Shown piece after piece: positions 35,176 through 43,939 of a DNA stretch of 64,000 nucleotides; the stretch's first letter is position 1, and each line of letters begins with the position of its first letter. Source of the stretch: CALEAR01 sp035301485 (GTDB lineage Bacteria; Pseudomonadota; Gammaproteobacteria; Pseudomonadales; Alcanivoracaceae). A program made the position numbers and the translations under genes. The stretch lies in assembly GCA_035301485.1 (NCBI GenBank), contig DATGUF010000013.1, positions 15,299 to 79,298 of the forward strand. Reading direction: 5' to 3'. A model generated the notes under the pieces. That model was given only the letters and a program-made list of their open reading frames with translations, made no database searches and was not told the origin of the DNA.

Positions 35176-36030
35176 CTACCGCAGTTGTTGCATCGCTGTT
35201 ATTAGTGGCGATGTATTACAGCTACGTGCGACGAAACTTGTCCAGCCTTGCGGCAACTGGGTGAGTATTCTAGCACCTTTTTCTAAAGAGGCAACCGGTG
35301 CAAATACTGCTGATCCTGTACCGCTCATATGGCTGACGCCAACATGCTCTTTGAGAAAATCTAACGCTGCTTTCACTTCAGGGTAAATACTGGTTACCAC
35401 TGCTTCGCAATCGTTTCTTAGGGTGGGTTGCTGCTCCCCCTCAAAGAGTGGCGCTAATTTAATGAGTGGAGAGTTTCTTGTCAACCCTTTGTGCTGAAAA
35501 ATGGTTTGAGTGCTCACAAAAACAGCAGGTGTGACAACAATATAGCTTTTTTCTTCAATGTGAGTGCTGTGCAGTTGCTCGCCAATGCCTTCGGCAAAGG
35601 CGGTTTCACCATGAATGAAAACCGGAACATCGGCACCTAGTTGCACTGCAAGCTGCTTCAGTTCTTCTTGAGAGAGGCCGGTGCCCCAAAGGTGGTTAAG
35701 CCCGATAAGTGTGGTGGCAGCGTTGCTTGAGCCGCCGCCGAGGCCGGCGCCTGCAGGAATGCGTTTGCTTACCGTAATATAGGCGCCTCCGTTATAACCT
35801 GTATGTTCACGCAATAAGTGCGCCGCACGGTAAATAAGGTTGTCTTCAATAGCGCCTAAATGTTTGGGCGCTTCAAGTTCAATTTCAGCGGCTAGGGTGA
35901 AAGTCAGCGTATCGCAGTAGTCGAGAAAGGTGAAAAGCGTTTGCAGCAAATGATAGCCATCTTCCCGTTGGCCGGTGATGTGCAAAAACAGGTTTATCTT
36001 GGCCGGCGAGGGCAGCGTTAGGGTGCTCAT
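35176..36030 (-). CDS. ispE: 4-diphosphocytidyl-2-C-methyl-D-erythritol kinase
   Basis: IspE phosphorylates CDP-ME in the MEP isoprenoid pathway. The GHMP-kinase features are SPAKINLFLHITGQREDGYH (about 8–27), the ATP loop PAGAGLGGGSSNAA (about 92–105) and MSGTGSAVFAP near the C-terminus (about 240). The ATG at 36030 gives 284 residues; the frame extends 33 codons upstream into lolB, with no family similarity. The start overlaps the lolB stop codon as ATGA. Confidence 0.97.
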   Translation of the reverse strand: MSTLTLPSPAKINLFLHITGQREDGYHLLQTLFTFLDYCDTLTFTLAAEIELEAPKHLGAIEDNLIYRAAHLLREHTGYNGGAYITVSKRIPAGAGLGGGSSNAATTLIGLNHLWGTGLSQEELKQLAVQLGADVPVFIHGETAFAEGIGEQLHSTHIEEKSYIVVTPAVFVSTQTIFQHKGLTRNSPLIKLAPLFEGEQQPTLRNDCEAVVTSIYPEVKAALDFLKEHVGVSHMSGTGSAVFAPVASLEKGARILTQLPQGWTSFVARSCNTSPLITAMQQLR

Positions 36031-36596
36031 AGCGCCAACATCCACTGTTGCACCACCACGGTGAAGGAGTCTTTGTTGTGTTTCGCTTTGAGGCGGTGCG
36101 GTAACCAGTAGCCATCTACTTGCTGCCAACGGTCGTACTCAATGTGCCAGCCGAGTTGTTTTAAAGTGCTTAATTGTTGGCCGTGGCGCACCACATGGGC
36201 GCCTGCATGGGGCCAAGGTAAGCCACGCAGCCAATACATCAGCGCATCTACGGGGAGCATGATGCCTGTAAGTTCAGCGGCGAGGGTTTCAGCATTCGGG
36301 GCTGTGAAGGTGCCTTTGTTGGTGGTGAGGGTGGCAAAAGCAGGATGCCATTCTAGCTCGGCACTGCCAAACCCCATGGGGCCAGATAACTGAAGGTGGC
36401 CATGGTCGTGGTTTTGCCGCCAATGGATAGAAGCATTGCCGCCATCATTAACACTTTTGTATGCAAAGCGGCCACTGGCCTCCCATTGGGTAAGGGCGGC
36501 GCTATTTTTGCCAGGTGTAGAAGTGGGTGTGGGTGCTGTTTGGCAACCCGCCAACAATAAAAGGCCCGCAAGCCATACGAAAAAATGTGATCGCAT
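36027..36596 (-). CDS. lolB: Outer-membrane lipoprotein receptor LolB
   Basis: LolB receives lipoproteins from LolA and inserts them into the outer membrane. It is itself a lipoprotein: LLLLAGC gives a lipobox with Cys at about 18. The 189-residue length and the segments WEASGRFAYKSVNDGGNASIHWRQ, GFGSAELEWHP and MYWLRGLPWP fit the LolB fold. It is 15 bp downstream of the TPR lipoprotein gene and overlaps ispE by 4 bp. Confidence 0.94.
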   Translation of the reverse strand: MRSHFFVWLAGLLLLAGCQTAPTPTSTPGKNSAALTQWEASGRFAYKSVNDGGNASIHWRQNHDHGHLQLSGPMGFGSAELEWHPAFATLTTNKGTFTAPNAETLAAELTGIMLPVDALMYWLRGLPWPHAGAHVVRHGQQLSTLKQLGWHIEYDRWQQVDGYWLPHRLKAKHNKDSFTVVVQQWMLAL

Positions 36597-36611
36597 AATC
36601 TATCCTTTCTC

Positions 36612-38255
36612 TTACTGCGCCAATTCAGGGTGTTGTTTTTTAATAGCCTTTGCTTCTTTGTGATGCCCGAGTGCCGTTAAGGTTGCAATTAAATGCTCCG
36701 CCACTTCATCTTCGGGCAATTCCTCATAGGCGCGTTGTAAATAATACAAAGCATTCTTAAGGTCGCCTAAGTGGAACAGTACCCAGCCTTTAGAATCTAA
36801 AAAGGCTGCATTGTCAGGCTCTTGTGCTAAGGCTTGGGTAATGTAGCCATTAGCCTCGGCATAGCGGCGAGTGTGGTTGGTGAGTACATAGCCTAGAGCA
36901 TTCAGGGCGTTGGCGTGGTGTGGGTCGAAGGCCAAAATTTGTTTGAGCCTAGCCTCTGTGGTGGCAATGTCGTTGTCTTGTTCAGCCAGCATGGCGCTGT
37001 AATAAAGTAGCTCGTCGCTGCGAGGATGTTGGCGCAGCGCAGTGTCGATGAGTTCACGAGCATGGCGAGGTTGCTCCTCTGCCCATAATTCAGCTTCAGC
37101 GATATAGAGGGTAATAGCTTGCTCGGGAAATGTTTGATGTAATTCGCGCAGAATTTTTTGGCTTTGCTCGTAATTTTTTTGCAAGTGGTATAATCGCGCA
37201 CGCTGAAAGTGGGTTTGTAAATCAGCTTCTGCGTCTGCCACCGCATTGTAATGCGCTAAAGCAGCGTTATTGTCTCCAACTTGCTCATAGGCCAAGGCTA
37301 AATAAAGGTGCATATCGCGCTGGCGATAGTCTTCTGCCAACAAAGAGCGTAAAGCATGGATGGCTGCTTCCATCGCACCACGGTCAAGCGCAAATAAAAC
37401 CATAGAGAAGCGTAAGTCTTGTTCATCTGGGTGTGCTTCGGTGAAAGCATCTAAGGCTTGGATGGCTTTTTTATTCTCGTTGGCGGTTAGCAATAAACGT
37501 GTGTATAAAGCACGGGCGCGTAATGGCTTGGGCGAGTTTTTAATGAGCGCTTGCATGTGGCGATAGCTGGCTTGGCGCCGCCCTGTTTCAAATAACAGCT
37601 GGCCTTTTAGCATGTTGGCTTCATAGTGCTCTGGGGTAATACGCAGGGCTTTGTTGAGGGCTGTTAAAGCCGCCTTAGGGTTGCCTTGTTGTTGCAGGTA
37701 CATCGCTCTTGCGTACCATAGGGCGCTTTGCTTAGGGTACTCTTCGGCTAACTGTGAAAGGCTTGAAAGTAGTAGTATGCTACCTTTCTCGTTTAAGCCT
37801 TGGCTGTGTGCAATGAGGCTATTGAGCCCGTGTTTTTCATCTTGTTGCAAGAGTTGGGAAACATGCTTAGCCGCTTCATTGGGACGCTCTAGCAAGATAA
37901 GTGACAACGCAGCCACTTCGTGGGCTGTGCTATTATTCGGCGCTTGCTGCAACCATTTTTGTGCTTGTTGCAGTGCTTTGTTGGCATCTTGTGCGTGCAA
38001 CGCTAAAAGGGCGGTTTGCTCGCTAATAGCAGGGCTAACGCTGCGTGCCGCATGGTGCTCATAGTAATCTAGCGCTAAGTTGTACTGGTCGCGTTGTAAG
38101 GCCACTTCAGCCACTAGTAAATCTGCCAAAGCTCGGCTTTCATATTGTAGCGGCGCGGCAGGAGCCTCTGTTTTTGTGGCAGGAGCAGGCTGATGAGTGG
38201 CGCAGCTAGTGAGAAATGCGGCAAGAGGAATGAGAAATAGCAGGTGTTTGTGCAT
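36612..38255 (-). CDS. Tetratricopeptide-repeat lipoprotein
   Basis: A 547-residue protein with a lipobox (FLTSC, Cys about 18) and at least ten TPR-like helix pairs spanning about residues 45–540, for example PKAALTALNKALRITPEHYEANMLKGQLL. It is very probably anchored to a membrane on the periplasmic side. The homologous gene lies between hemA and lolB in Pseudomonas-type genomes. No enzyme domain is visible and the function is not known to me; a scaffold role in envelope assembly is a guess from the context. Confidence 0.88.
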   Translation of the reverse strand: MHKHLLFLIPLAAFLTSCATHQPAPATKTEAPAAPLQYESRALADLLVAEVALQRDQYNLALDYYEHHAARSVSPAISEQTALLALHAQDANKALQQAQKWLQQAPNNSTAHEVAALSLILLERPNEAAKHVSQLLQQDEKHGLNSLIAHSQGLNEKGSILLLSSLSQLAEEYPKQSALWYARAMYLQQQGNPKAALTALNKALRITPEHYEANMLKGQLLFETGRRQASYRHMQALIKNSPKPLRARALYTRLLLTANENKKAIQALDAFTEAHPDEQDLRFSMVLFALDRGAMEAAIHALRSLLAEDYRQRDMHLYLALAYEQVGDNNAALAHYNAVADAEADLQTHFQRARLYHLQKNYEQSQKILRELHQTFPEQAITLYIAEAELWAEEQPRHARELIDTALRQHPRSDELLYYSAMLAEQDNDIATTEARLKQILAFDPHHANALNALGYVLTNHTRRYAEANGYITQALAQEPDNAAFLDSKGWVLFHLGDLKNALYYLQRAYEELPEDEVAEHLIATLTALGHHKEAKAIKKQHPELAQ

Positions 38256-38386
38256 TAAGTCAATCCGTGGCTAGGCGTAAGAGGGCACATAATGGCACAG
38301 GCTGTATTTATTGACGAGTGCCTTGTTTAGCCGGCATGGTTCCGGCGCAATTAAACTAGCGGAGGCTAGAGGGTAAACCGATTACG

Positions 38387-39661
38387 ATGAAATTATTGGC
38401 AACAGGCGTTAATCATACCACTGCTGAAGTGGAGTTGCGTGAGCAGCTTAGTTTTGCTGAGAGTGAAGTTGCCGCAGCGCTACAAGATTTACGGCAGCAA
38501 CCAGGTGTGCGCGAGGCGGCTTTATTGTCCACCTGTAACCGCACCGAGGTGTACTGCTATGTGGATGCTGATAGCACGGACTTAACAGGCTTGGCGCAAT
38601 GGCTAGCAAACTGGCACAACATGCCGTTGGAGCAAGTGCAAGCGGCATTGTATCGCTATGAAGGCGTGCCCGCGTTGCAACATATGATGCGTGTAGCAGG
38701 TGGTTTAAACTCACTGGTTTTAGGTGAGCCGCAAATTATGGGGCAAATGCGCGATGCTTATAATTTAAGCGAAGAGCATGAAGCTTTAGGCGCGGAGTTA
38801 CGAAATACCTTTCATCATGTTTTCTCAGTGGCTAAAGCAATTCGTACTGAAACCGCCATTGGCGAAAACCCTGTTTCTGTGGCCTATGCCGCTGTTTCTT
38901 TCGCTCGCCATATTTTTACCGATTTAAGTGCTAGTAAAGCACTGCTTATTGGCGCGGGCGAAATGATTCAACTCGTGGCGCGCCATTTAAAAGAGCAGGG
39001 TGTATCCAATATTACTATTGCCAACAGAACCGTCTCGCGCGCTGAAGAAGTGGCAGCGGGAGTGCAGGGCAAGGCAATAGGTTTGGCTGATATACCCCAA
39101 GCACTAGTGGAAACAGATATTGTTATTTCCTGTACAGGCAGCCCCACCACAGTATTAGAGCGTTCGGTAGTGGCTAGCGCTTTAAAGCAGCGTAAGCACA
39201 GGCCTATTTTTATGGTGGATATTGCCGTGCCGCGGGATATCGCCCCAGAAGTGGGTGAATTACAAGATGTGTATTTGTATTCAGTGGATGATTTACAGCA
39301 AGCCATTGATGAAAATGTGCGTCAACGCCAGCAGGCCGCGGCTGAAGCTGAAGCCATTATTGCTAAAGAAGTGGAAATATTTGCCCGACGTTTGCGCGAA
39401 CGTGAAGCCGTGCCAAGTATTCGGCGCTACCGTGAGGCAGTGGCAAGCATAGGGCAGCGAGAACTGGCAGAGGCACTCGAGCTGTTAGAGCGTGGTGACG
39501 ATCCCAAAGCCGTGCTAACACGTTTTGAGCACCGTTTAACGCGTAAAGTGATGCACGCACCCAGTGTCGGGATGCGTCGTTTAGCTGCAGATGAAAATAC
39601 AGAAGCCTTAACGATGGCGGAAGATTTGTTATTGCCGCCCACCAGCAGAGAGAATCCATGA
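38387..39661 (+). CDS. hemA: Glutamyl-tRNA reductase
   Basis: HemA reduces glutamyl-tRNA to glutamate-1-semialdehyde, the first committed step of C5-pathway haem synthesis. The 424-residue protein has the nucleophilic Cys in LLSTCNRTEVY (Cys50), VLGEPQIMGQMRDAY (about 112–126), the NADPH-binding GAGEMIQLVARHL (about 188–200) and a C-terminal dimerisation helix. A TTGACG box lies at 38311–38316, though the -10 is poor. Its stop codon overlaps the prfA start as ATGA. Confidence 0.97.
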   Translation: MKLLATGVNHTTAEVELREQLSFAESEVAAALQDLRQQPGVREAALLSTCNRTEVYCYVDADSTDLTGLAQWLANWHNMPLEQVQAALYRYEGVPALQHMMRVAGGLNSLVLGEPQIMGQMRDAYNLSEEHEALGAELRNTFHHVFSVAKAIRTETAIGENPVSVAYAAVSFARHIFTDLSASKALLIGAGEMIQLVARHLKEQGVSNITIANRTVSRAEEVAAGVQGKAIGLADIPQALVETDIVISCTGSPTTVLERSVVASALKQRKHRPIFMVDIAVPRDIAPEVGELQDVYLYSVDDLQQAIDENVRQRQQAAAEAEAIIAKEVEIFARRLREREAVPSIRRYREAVASIGQRELAEALELLERGDDPKAVLTRFEHRLTRKVMHAPSVGMRRLAADENTEALTMAEDLLLPPTSRENP

Positions 39662-40740
39662 AAGAAAGTTTGCAATTAAAGCTCCAAGGCATCAGCGACC
39701 GTCACGAAGAACTTGAAGGGCTGATGTCGCAGCCTGAAATCATCCAAGATCAAAACCGTTTTCGTGAATTATCGCAAGAATACGCTGAGCTAGAAGACGT
39801 GGTAAAGTGCTTTGCAGCATGGCAAACAGAAAACGAAAACCTCACTGCGGCGAAAGCCATGATGGATGATGCAGACCCCGATATGAAAGCCATGGGGCAA
39901 GAAGAAGCGGCGGCTGCACAGCAACAGCTAACTGAGCTTGAAGACGAGTTGCAGCGCCTGATGCTGCCGCGTGATCCGCGCGATCGAAGCAACGTGTTCC
40001 TTGAAGTGCGTGCGGGTACAGGTGGGGATGAAGCAGCTATTTTTGCCGGTGATTTGTTCCGTATGTACAGCCGGTATGCCGATGAGCAGGGCTGGCGCAT
40101 AGAAATGGTTAGCAGCAGTGAAGGCGAGCACGGCGGCTATAAAGAAGTAATTTGCCGTGTTATTGGTGAAGGCGCTTATTCGCGTTTAAAGTTCGAATCG
40201 GGTGCACACCGTGTGCAACGCGTGCCAGCCACTGAATCGCAAGGCCGTGTGCATACCTCCGCTTGCACCGTTGCTATTATGGCTGAAGCAGAAGAAGTGG
40301 ACGATGTGGAAATTCGCACTGAAGATTTGCGCATCGATACTTTCCGTGCATCGGGAGCAGGTGGGCAGCACGTTAACGTAACCGATTCCGCGGTACGTAT
40401 CACTCACTTACCCACCGGGTTAGTGGTGGAGTGCCAAGAAGAGCGTAGCCAGCACAGTAACCGTGCGAAAGCCATGACGTTACTGCGTTCACGCTTATTA
40501 GATTCTATTCAACAGCAACAGCAGCAAGAGCTCGCTGCCACCAGAAAGTCGCTGGTGGGCTCGGGAGACCGCTCCGAGCGAATTCGTACCTACAATTATC
40601 CACAAGGGCGTTTAACCGATCACCGCATTAACTTAACGTTGTATAAATTAGCGGAAGTGATGGAAGGTGATTTAGACGAGTTGCTTGATGCCCTGCAAAC
40701 TGAACACCAAGCAGAATTGCTAGCAGAGTTGGGTGACTAA
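39658..40740 (+). CDS. prfA: Peptide chain release factor 1
   Basis: RF1 terminates translation at UAA and UAG. In 360 residues it has the PxT-type stop recognition loop in RVPATESQGRVHTSACTVAIM (about 184–204) and the catalytic GGQ in ASGAGGQHVNVTDSAVR (about 231–247). The N-terminal region is helical. The overlap with hemA and the 3-bp gap to prmC indicate a hemA–prfA–prmC operon. Confidence 0.98.
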   Translation: MKESLQLKLQGISDRHEELEGLMSQPEIIQDQNRFRELSQEYAELEDVVKCFAAWQTENENLTAAKAMMDDADPDMKAMGQEEAAAAQQQLTELEDELQRLMLPRDPRDRSNVFLEVRAGTGGDEAAIFAGDLFRMYSRYADEQGWRIEMVSSSEGEHGGYKEVICRVIGEGAYSRLKFESGAHRVQRVPATESQGRVHTSACTVAIMAEAEEVDDVEIRTEDLRIDTFRASGAGGQHVNVTDSAVRITHLPTGLVVECQEERSQHSNRAKAMTLLRSRLLDSIQQQQQQELAATRKSLVGSGDRSERIRTYNYPQGRLTDHRINLTLYKLAEVMEGDLDELLDALQTEHQAELLAELGD

Positions 40741-40743
40741 CCT

Positions 40744-41580
40744 GTGACATTGCAAGAATGGTTGCGCGAAAGCCAGCGTGCATTAGCCGAGGCGGGCTCC
40801 ACTAGCCCTGATATTGATGCGCGTTGGTTGCTCGCCGCGGCCATTGAAAAGCCAAGCAGTTACCTGTTTACCTGGCCAGAAAAGGCGTTAACCCTAGCGC
40901 AGCACCAACAAGCAGAGGCTTGGTTGCAACGGCGCTTGCAAGGTGAGCCGGTGGCTTACATTCTAGGGCAACAAGAATTTTACGGGCGCCCTTTTAAGGT
41001 AACGCCTGCCACGCTTATTCCACGCCCAGATACAGAAATACTAATAGACCAAGTGTTACAGTTGCTGCCCACCTCACCACTAACAGTGGCAGATTTGGGC
41101 ACCGGTACAGGCGCTATTGCCTTAACGTTGGCGCTGGAAAGGCCTGCGTGGCAACTGCACGCCGTAGATAACAGTGCCGCCGCCCTTGCTGTGGCCGAAC
41201 AAAACAAACAGCTATTAGCAGTGCATAATTGTGTGTTACAGCAATCGGATTGGTTGGCACAAATAACAGGCCGTTTCGATGCTATTTTAAGTAATCCGCC
41301 TTATATAGATGCCGCCGACCCTCATTTGCAACAAGGCGATGTGCGCTTTGAACCCAGTTCCGCGCTGGTGGCAGAAGAACAGGGGCTAGCAGATATACAG
41401 CACCTTGTTGTTGAAGCACAGCACTACATTCAGCCGGGTGGCTTGTTAATGTTTGAGCATGGCTATAACCAAGGCTGTGCTGTGGCCACTTTAATGCGAG
41501 AGGCAGGCTGGTTAAAAGTGCAAACCGTGAAAGATTATGGCGGGCAAGACAGGGTTACTTACGGTTACGCAGTGGAATAA
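40744..41580 (+). CDS. prmC: Release factor glutamine methyltransferase
   Basis: PrmC (HemK) N5-methylates the Gln of the GGQ motif in release factors, including the PrfA encoded just upstream. The SAM-binding loop VADLGTGTGAIALTLA (about 114–129) and the active-site NPPY in AILSNPPYIDA (about 183–186) are present. The start is GTG at 40744, 3 bp after prfA; length is 278 residues. Confidence 0.97.
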   Translation: MTLQEWLRESQRALAEAGSTSPDIDARWLLAAAIEKPSSYLFTWPEKALTLAQHQQAEAWLQRRLQGEPVAYILGQQEFYGRPFKVTPATLIPRPDTEILIDQVLQLLPTSPLTVADLGTGTGAIALTLALERPAWQLHAVDNSAAALAVAEQNKQLLAVHNCVLQQSDWLAQITGRFDAILSNPPYIDAADPHLQQGDVRFEPSSALVAEEQGLADIQHLVVEAQHYIQPGGLLMFEHGYNQGCAVATLMREAGWLKVQTVKDYGGQDRVTYGYAVE

Positions 41581-41593
41581 GCAAAAAAGTAGG

Positions 41594-41619
41594 AAAAAGC
41601 GCCCCGAAGGGCGCTTTTT
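41594..41619. terminator. Two-way terminator between prmC and the MaoC gene
   Basis: AAAAAGCGCCC (41594–41604) pairs with GGGCGCTTTTT (41609–41619) over a CGAA loop. The A/T ends provide a T-run in both directions. Confidence 0.92.
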
Positions 41620-41623
41620 AGTA

Positions 41624-42499
41624 TTAGTCGTCGAGCTGAGTGATGGTGCCTTCAAGGTGAGGTTTGACGCCATCTTTAGCCAATAAGCGGAAGTTATAGC
41701 CTTGCTCTGTTTTTACAGGGGCAAACATAACCTTCGCTGGAATAAACATGGGCAGCTTAAAGCTAATGTCTACGGTGAAAGGGCTGGTAGACAGTTTGTC
41801 TTGCAAGGAGGCAAGGCAGCGTGCTTTCGACCACATACCGTGAGCAATATGCTGCTTAAACCCAAACAGCTTGGCGCTAAACGGGTAGAGGTGGATAGGG
41901 TTTCTATCACCAGATATTTTGCCATAGCGGCGGCCAATGTCTTCGGCCACGTACCACGTTTCAAAAAGTTCTGGAATGGGGCTTGCCGCTCTCGGCTCGC
42001 GCACAGTGGCTTCTCCGGTGCCACCGCCACGGCGAAACATAATAGATTCGCTTTCCCACACTAATTCACCAGCAGTGATAACGGTGGTTTCAATAGTAAA
42101 CTCATAACCTTTAGCCACCTGTGTAAGGTTGGCTAAGCGGCATTCGATGTCGAGTTGCTCTTGCTCTTTGATAGGCCTGTGCTGAGTAATGATGTTGCGC
42201 ACGTGGACGAGACCTAGTACAGAAAAAGGAAAGTCCTTGTTCAGCATGAGCGCCATAAATAAAGAATGCGCGTGCATGTGTGGGTAGGTGACAGGCAAAT
42301 GGCCGTCAGAAGAAAAGCCACACACACGACGGTATTCTGCAAGGTGCTTTTTATCGAGCATTACATCGGTAAGGCGTACCGCAGTGCTAGATAAAGTGGG
42401 TGTAGAGGTTGATTTTGCATTGCTTCTTAGCAGCGCCTTAGCAAGCAATGGCAGCGTAGCTGGCGCGTGCTTGTAAGTGTGCACCTCGGTGCTTGTCAT
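41624..42499 (-). CDS. MaoC-like double hot-dog enoyl-CoA hydratase (HtdX type)
   Basis: A 291-residue protein with two hot-dog halves, the C-terminal half carrying the hydratase-2 motif YGKISGDRNPIHLYPFSAKLFGF (about 201–223) with catalytic Asp and His. Such enzymes perform R-specific hydration of trans-2-enoyl-CoA. The family includes mycobacterial HtdX, whose gene neighbours a two-domain FabG and a thiolase gene, and homologues of both lie next here. It is convergent with prmC. The 347-bp region upstream (42500–42846) separates it from the divergent araC-type gene. Confidence 0.88.
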   Translation of the reverse strand: MTSTEVHTYKHAPATLPLLAKALLRSNAKSTSTPTLSSTAVRLTDVMLDKKHLAEYRRVCGFSSDGHLPVTYPHMHAHSLFMALMLNKDFPFSVLGLVHVRNIITQHRPIKEQEQLDIECRLANLTQVAKGYEFTIETTVITAGELVWESESIMFRRGGGTGEATVREPRAASPIPELFETWYVAEDIGRRYGKISGDRNPIHLYPFSAKLFGFKQHIAHGMWSKARCLASLQDKLSTSPFTVDISFKLPMFIPAKVMFAPVKTEQGYNFRLLAKDGVKPHLEGTITQLDD

Positions 42500-42581
42500 G
42501 GTGAAATCCTTTTAGTGTTTGAAGATGGAGAATAATGGTGCTCAGTATAAAGAGACTGTGTGAGATTTAATTGGCCGCGCC

Positions 42582-42604
42582 GCCACCTAATAGGGGTAGG
42601 TGGC
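42582..42604. repeat. 8-bp inverted repeat upstream of the MaoC gene
   Basis: In the 347-bp divergent region 42500–42846, GCCACCTA (42582–42589) and TAGGTGGC (42597–42604) form a perfect dyad with a 7-nt loop, about 83 bp upstream of the MaoC start. No T-run follows. It may be an operator or leader hairpin. The rest of the region is A/T-rich and carries no gene I can support; an AAGGATAA ribosome site precedes the AraC-type gene. Confidence 0.45.
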
Positions 42605-42846
42605 AGGTGAAAGGTGTAAAAATTGACGTGTTTGTGATGCAGGTCAGGGCATTTATTTATAAAAACCAAAATTGTCCGACAGTATATGGGGGAAGATAGC
42701 CTAAAAAGAATATTGTATAGGCCTCCAAGGCATTGTAATTCGGAAATATAATAATTTTGCAGGGTAGCATTTTAAAGCTTATACCGAACCACCCTTTGTG
42801 TGTGCTACTCTGACTATACGTTTTCACAGTAAGGATAATCATAAAA

Positions 42847-43872
42847 ATGGCTGAGCTAACAGATTCTGGTGTATTGCTTCGCATGGCTTATGAAGGCATG
42901 CAAAAAGCTGAGATTGATGCTGACGCTGTTTTGGCCAAGGTGGGCTTAGATGCTTCTGTGTTGGAAAACTCTGATTTTAGAACCCCTCATGATGCACAAG
43001 AGTGGTTTTGGCAGGCCGCAGAAGAAGTGTCTGGCGACGAGCACATTGGGCTTCATCTGGGCGAACATATACCTATTTTTAAAGGACAAGTACTTGAATA
43101 CTTGTTTTTGAGCAGCCCCAATTTCGGCGAAGGCATTAAACGTGCTTTAAATTATCAGCGTTTATTGTCTGACGCCTCAGAAGGGGAATTAGTATTAACT
43201 GAAAAAGATGCTGTTTTACAAGACATCTTCGTGAGCCGTCGTTTACACCACTATAATGAATGTGGCGTGGCAGGTTTGATTAAATTCTTTCGCGCGGTGA
43301 CCAACGGTGCGTTTGAGGCGACTAAAATTGCGTTTCCACACTCACAGCACGCTGAGCTGTCTGAGTATGAAAAGATTTTTAATTGCGAAGTAGTGTTTGA
43401 TCAACCTACTACCGCAGTGCATTTCGATAGAAGCTTATTAGTGCTGCCTTCCGCGCACCATGAGCCAGAGTTGCTGCGTTTGCATGAACAGTTTGCGAGC
43501 GAACAAGTGGCTAAGCTTGAAAAGCAAGATTTAGTGGTGCAAGTAAGCCGCTTGATTGCAGAATTGCTGGAATCAGGGCAGGCCAACTTGGAAGAAATTG
43601 CCAATCGCTTAGAAATTAAGCCCCGCCAATTGCGCACACGCTTAGCGGATGCAGGTACAAACTTTAACCAGCTAGTGGCTGACTACCGCTGTCGTTTGGC
43701 CAAACGTTTATTAGGCGGTACCGATGAATCTATTGATGAAATTGTGTACCTCACCGGTTTTTCTGAACCGAGTACGTTTTACCGTGCTTTTAAACGTTGG
43801 GTGGGGATGACGCCGATCGAATACCGACGCGCGAAAAAGGAAGAGGAAGAAAGAGAAAAAGCGAAGGCTTAA
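42847..43872 (+). CDS. AraC-family transcriptional regulator
   Basis: A 341-residue regulator of the subgroup with an N-terminal Arabinose_bd-like domain (about 20–205) and a C-terminal double helix-turn-helix (about 240–325). The second HTH shows DESIDEIVYLTGFSEPSTFYRAFKRWVGMTPIEYRR, the family signature. The last residues are a charged Lys/Glu tail. It lies between the MaoC hydratase and the two-domain reductase genes, so it may control this lipid cluster; that is inference from position. Confidence 0.9.
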   Translation: MAELTDSGVLLRMAYEGMQKAEIDADAVLAKVGLDASVLENSDFRTPHDAQEWFWQAAEEVSGDEHIGLHLGEHIPIFKGQVLEYLFLSSPNFGEGIKRALNYQRLLSDASEGELVLTEKDAVLQDIFVSRRLHHYNECGVAGLIKFFRAVTNGAFEATKIAFPHSQHAELSEYEKIFNCEVVFDQPTTAVHFDRSLLVLPSAHHEPELLRLHEQFASEQVAKLEKQDLVVQVSRLIAELLESGQANLEEIANRLEIKPRQLRTRLADAGTNFNQLVADYRCRLAKRLLGGTDESIDEIVYLTGFSEPSTFYRAFKRWVGMTPIEYRRAKKEEEEREKAKA

Positions 43873-43892
43873 TTCTTACTTCATCTGAAAGC

Positions 43893-43921
43893 AAAAAGCT
43901 CGGCCAAGGCCGAGCTTTTTT
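43893..43921. terminator. Two-way terminator between araC-type gene and reductase
   Basis: AAAAAGCTCGGCC (43893–43905) and GGCCGAGCTTTTT (43908–43920) form a 13-bp perfect dyad with an AA centre, between two convergent genes. Confidence 0.92.
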
Positions 43922-43939
43922 GTGTGTAGCCGTTACGTT

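Noticed and set aside
40510..40540. CAG/CAA-rich run in prfA as a tandem repeat
   Set aside because: It is a short poly-Gln stretch inside a conserved RF1 helix, not a separate repeat element.
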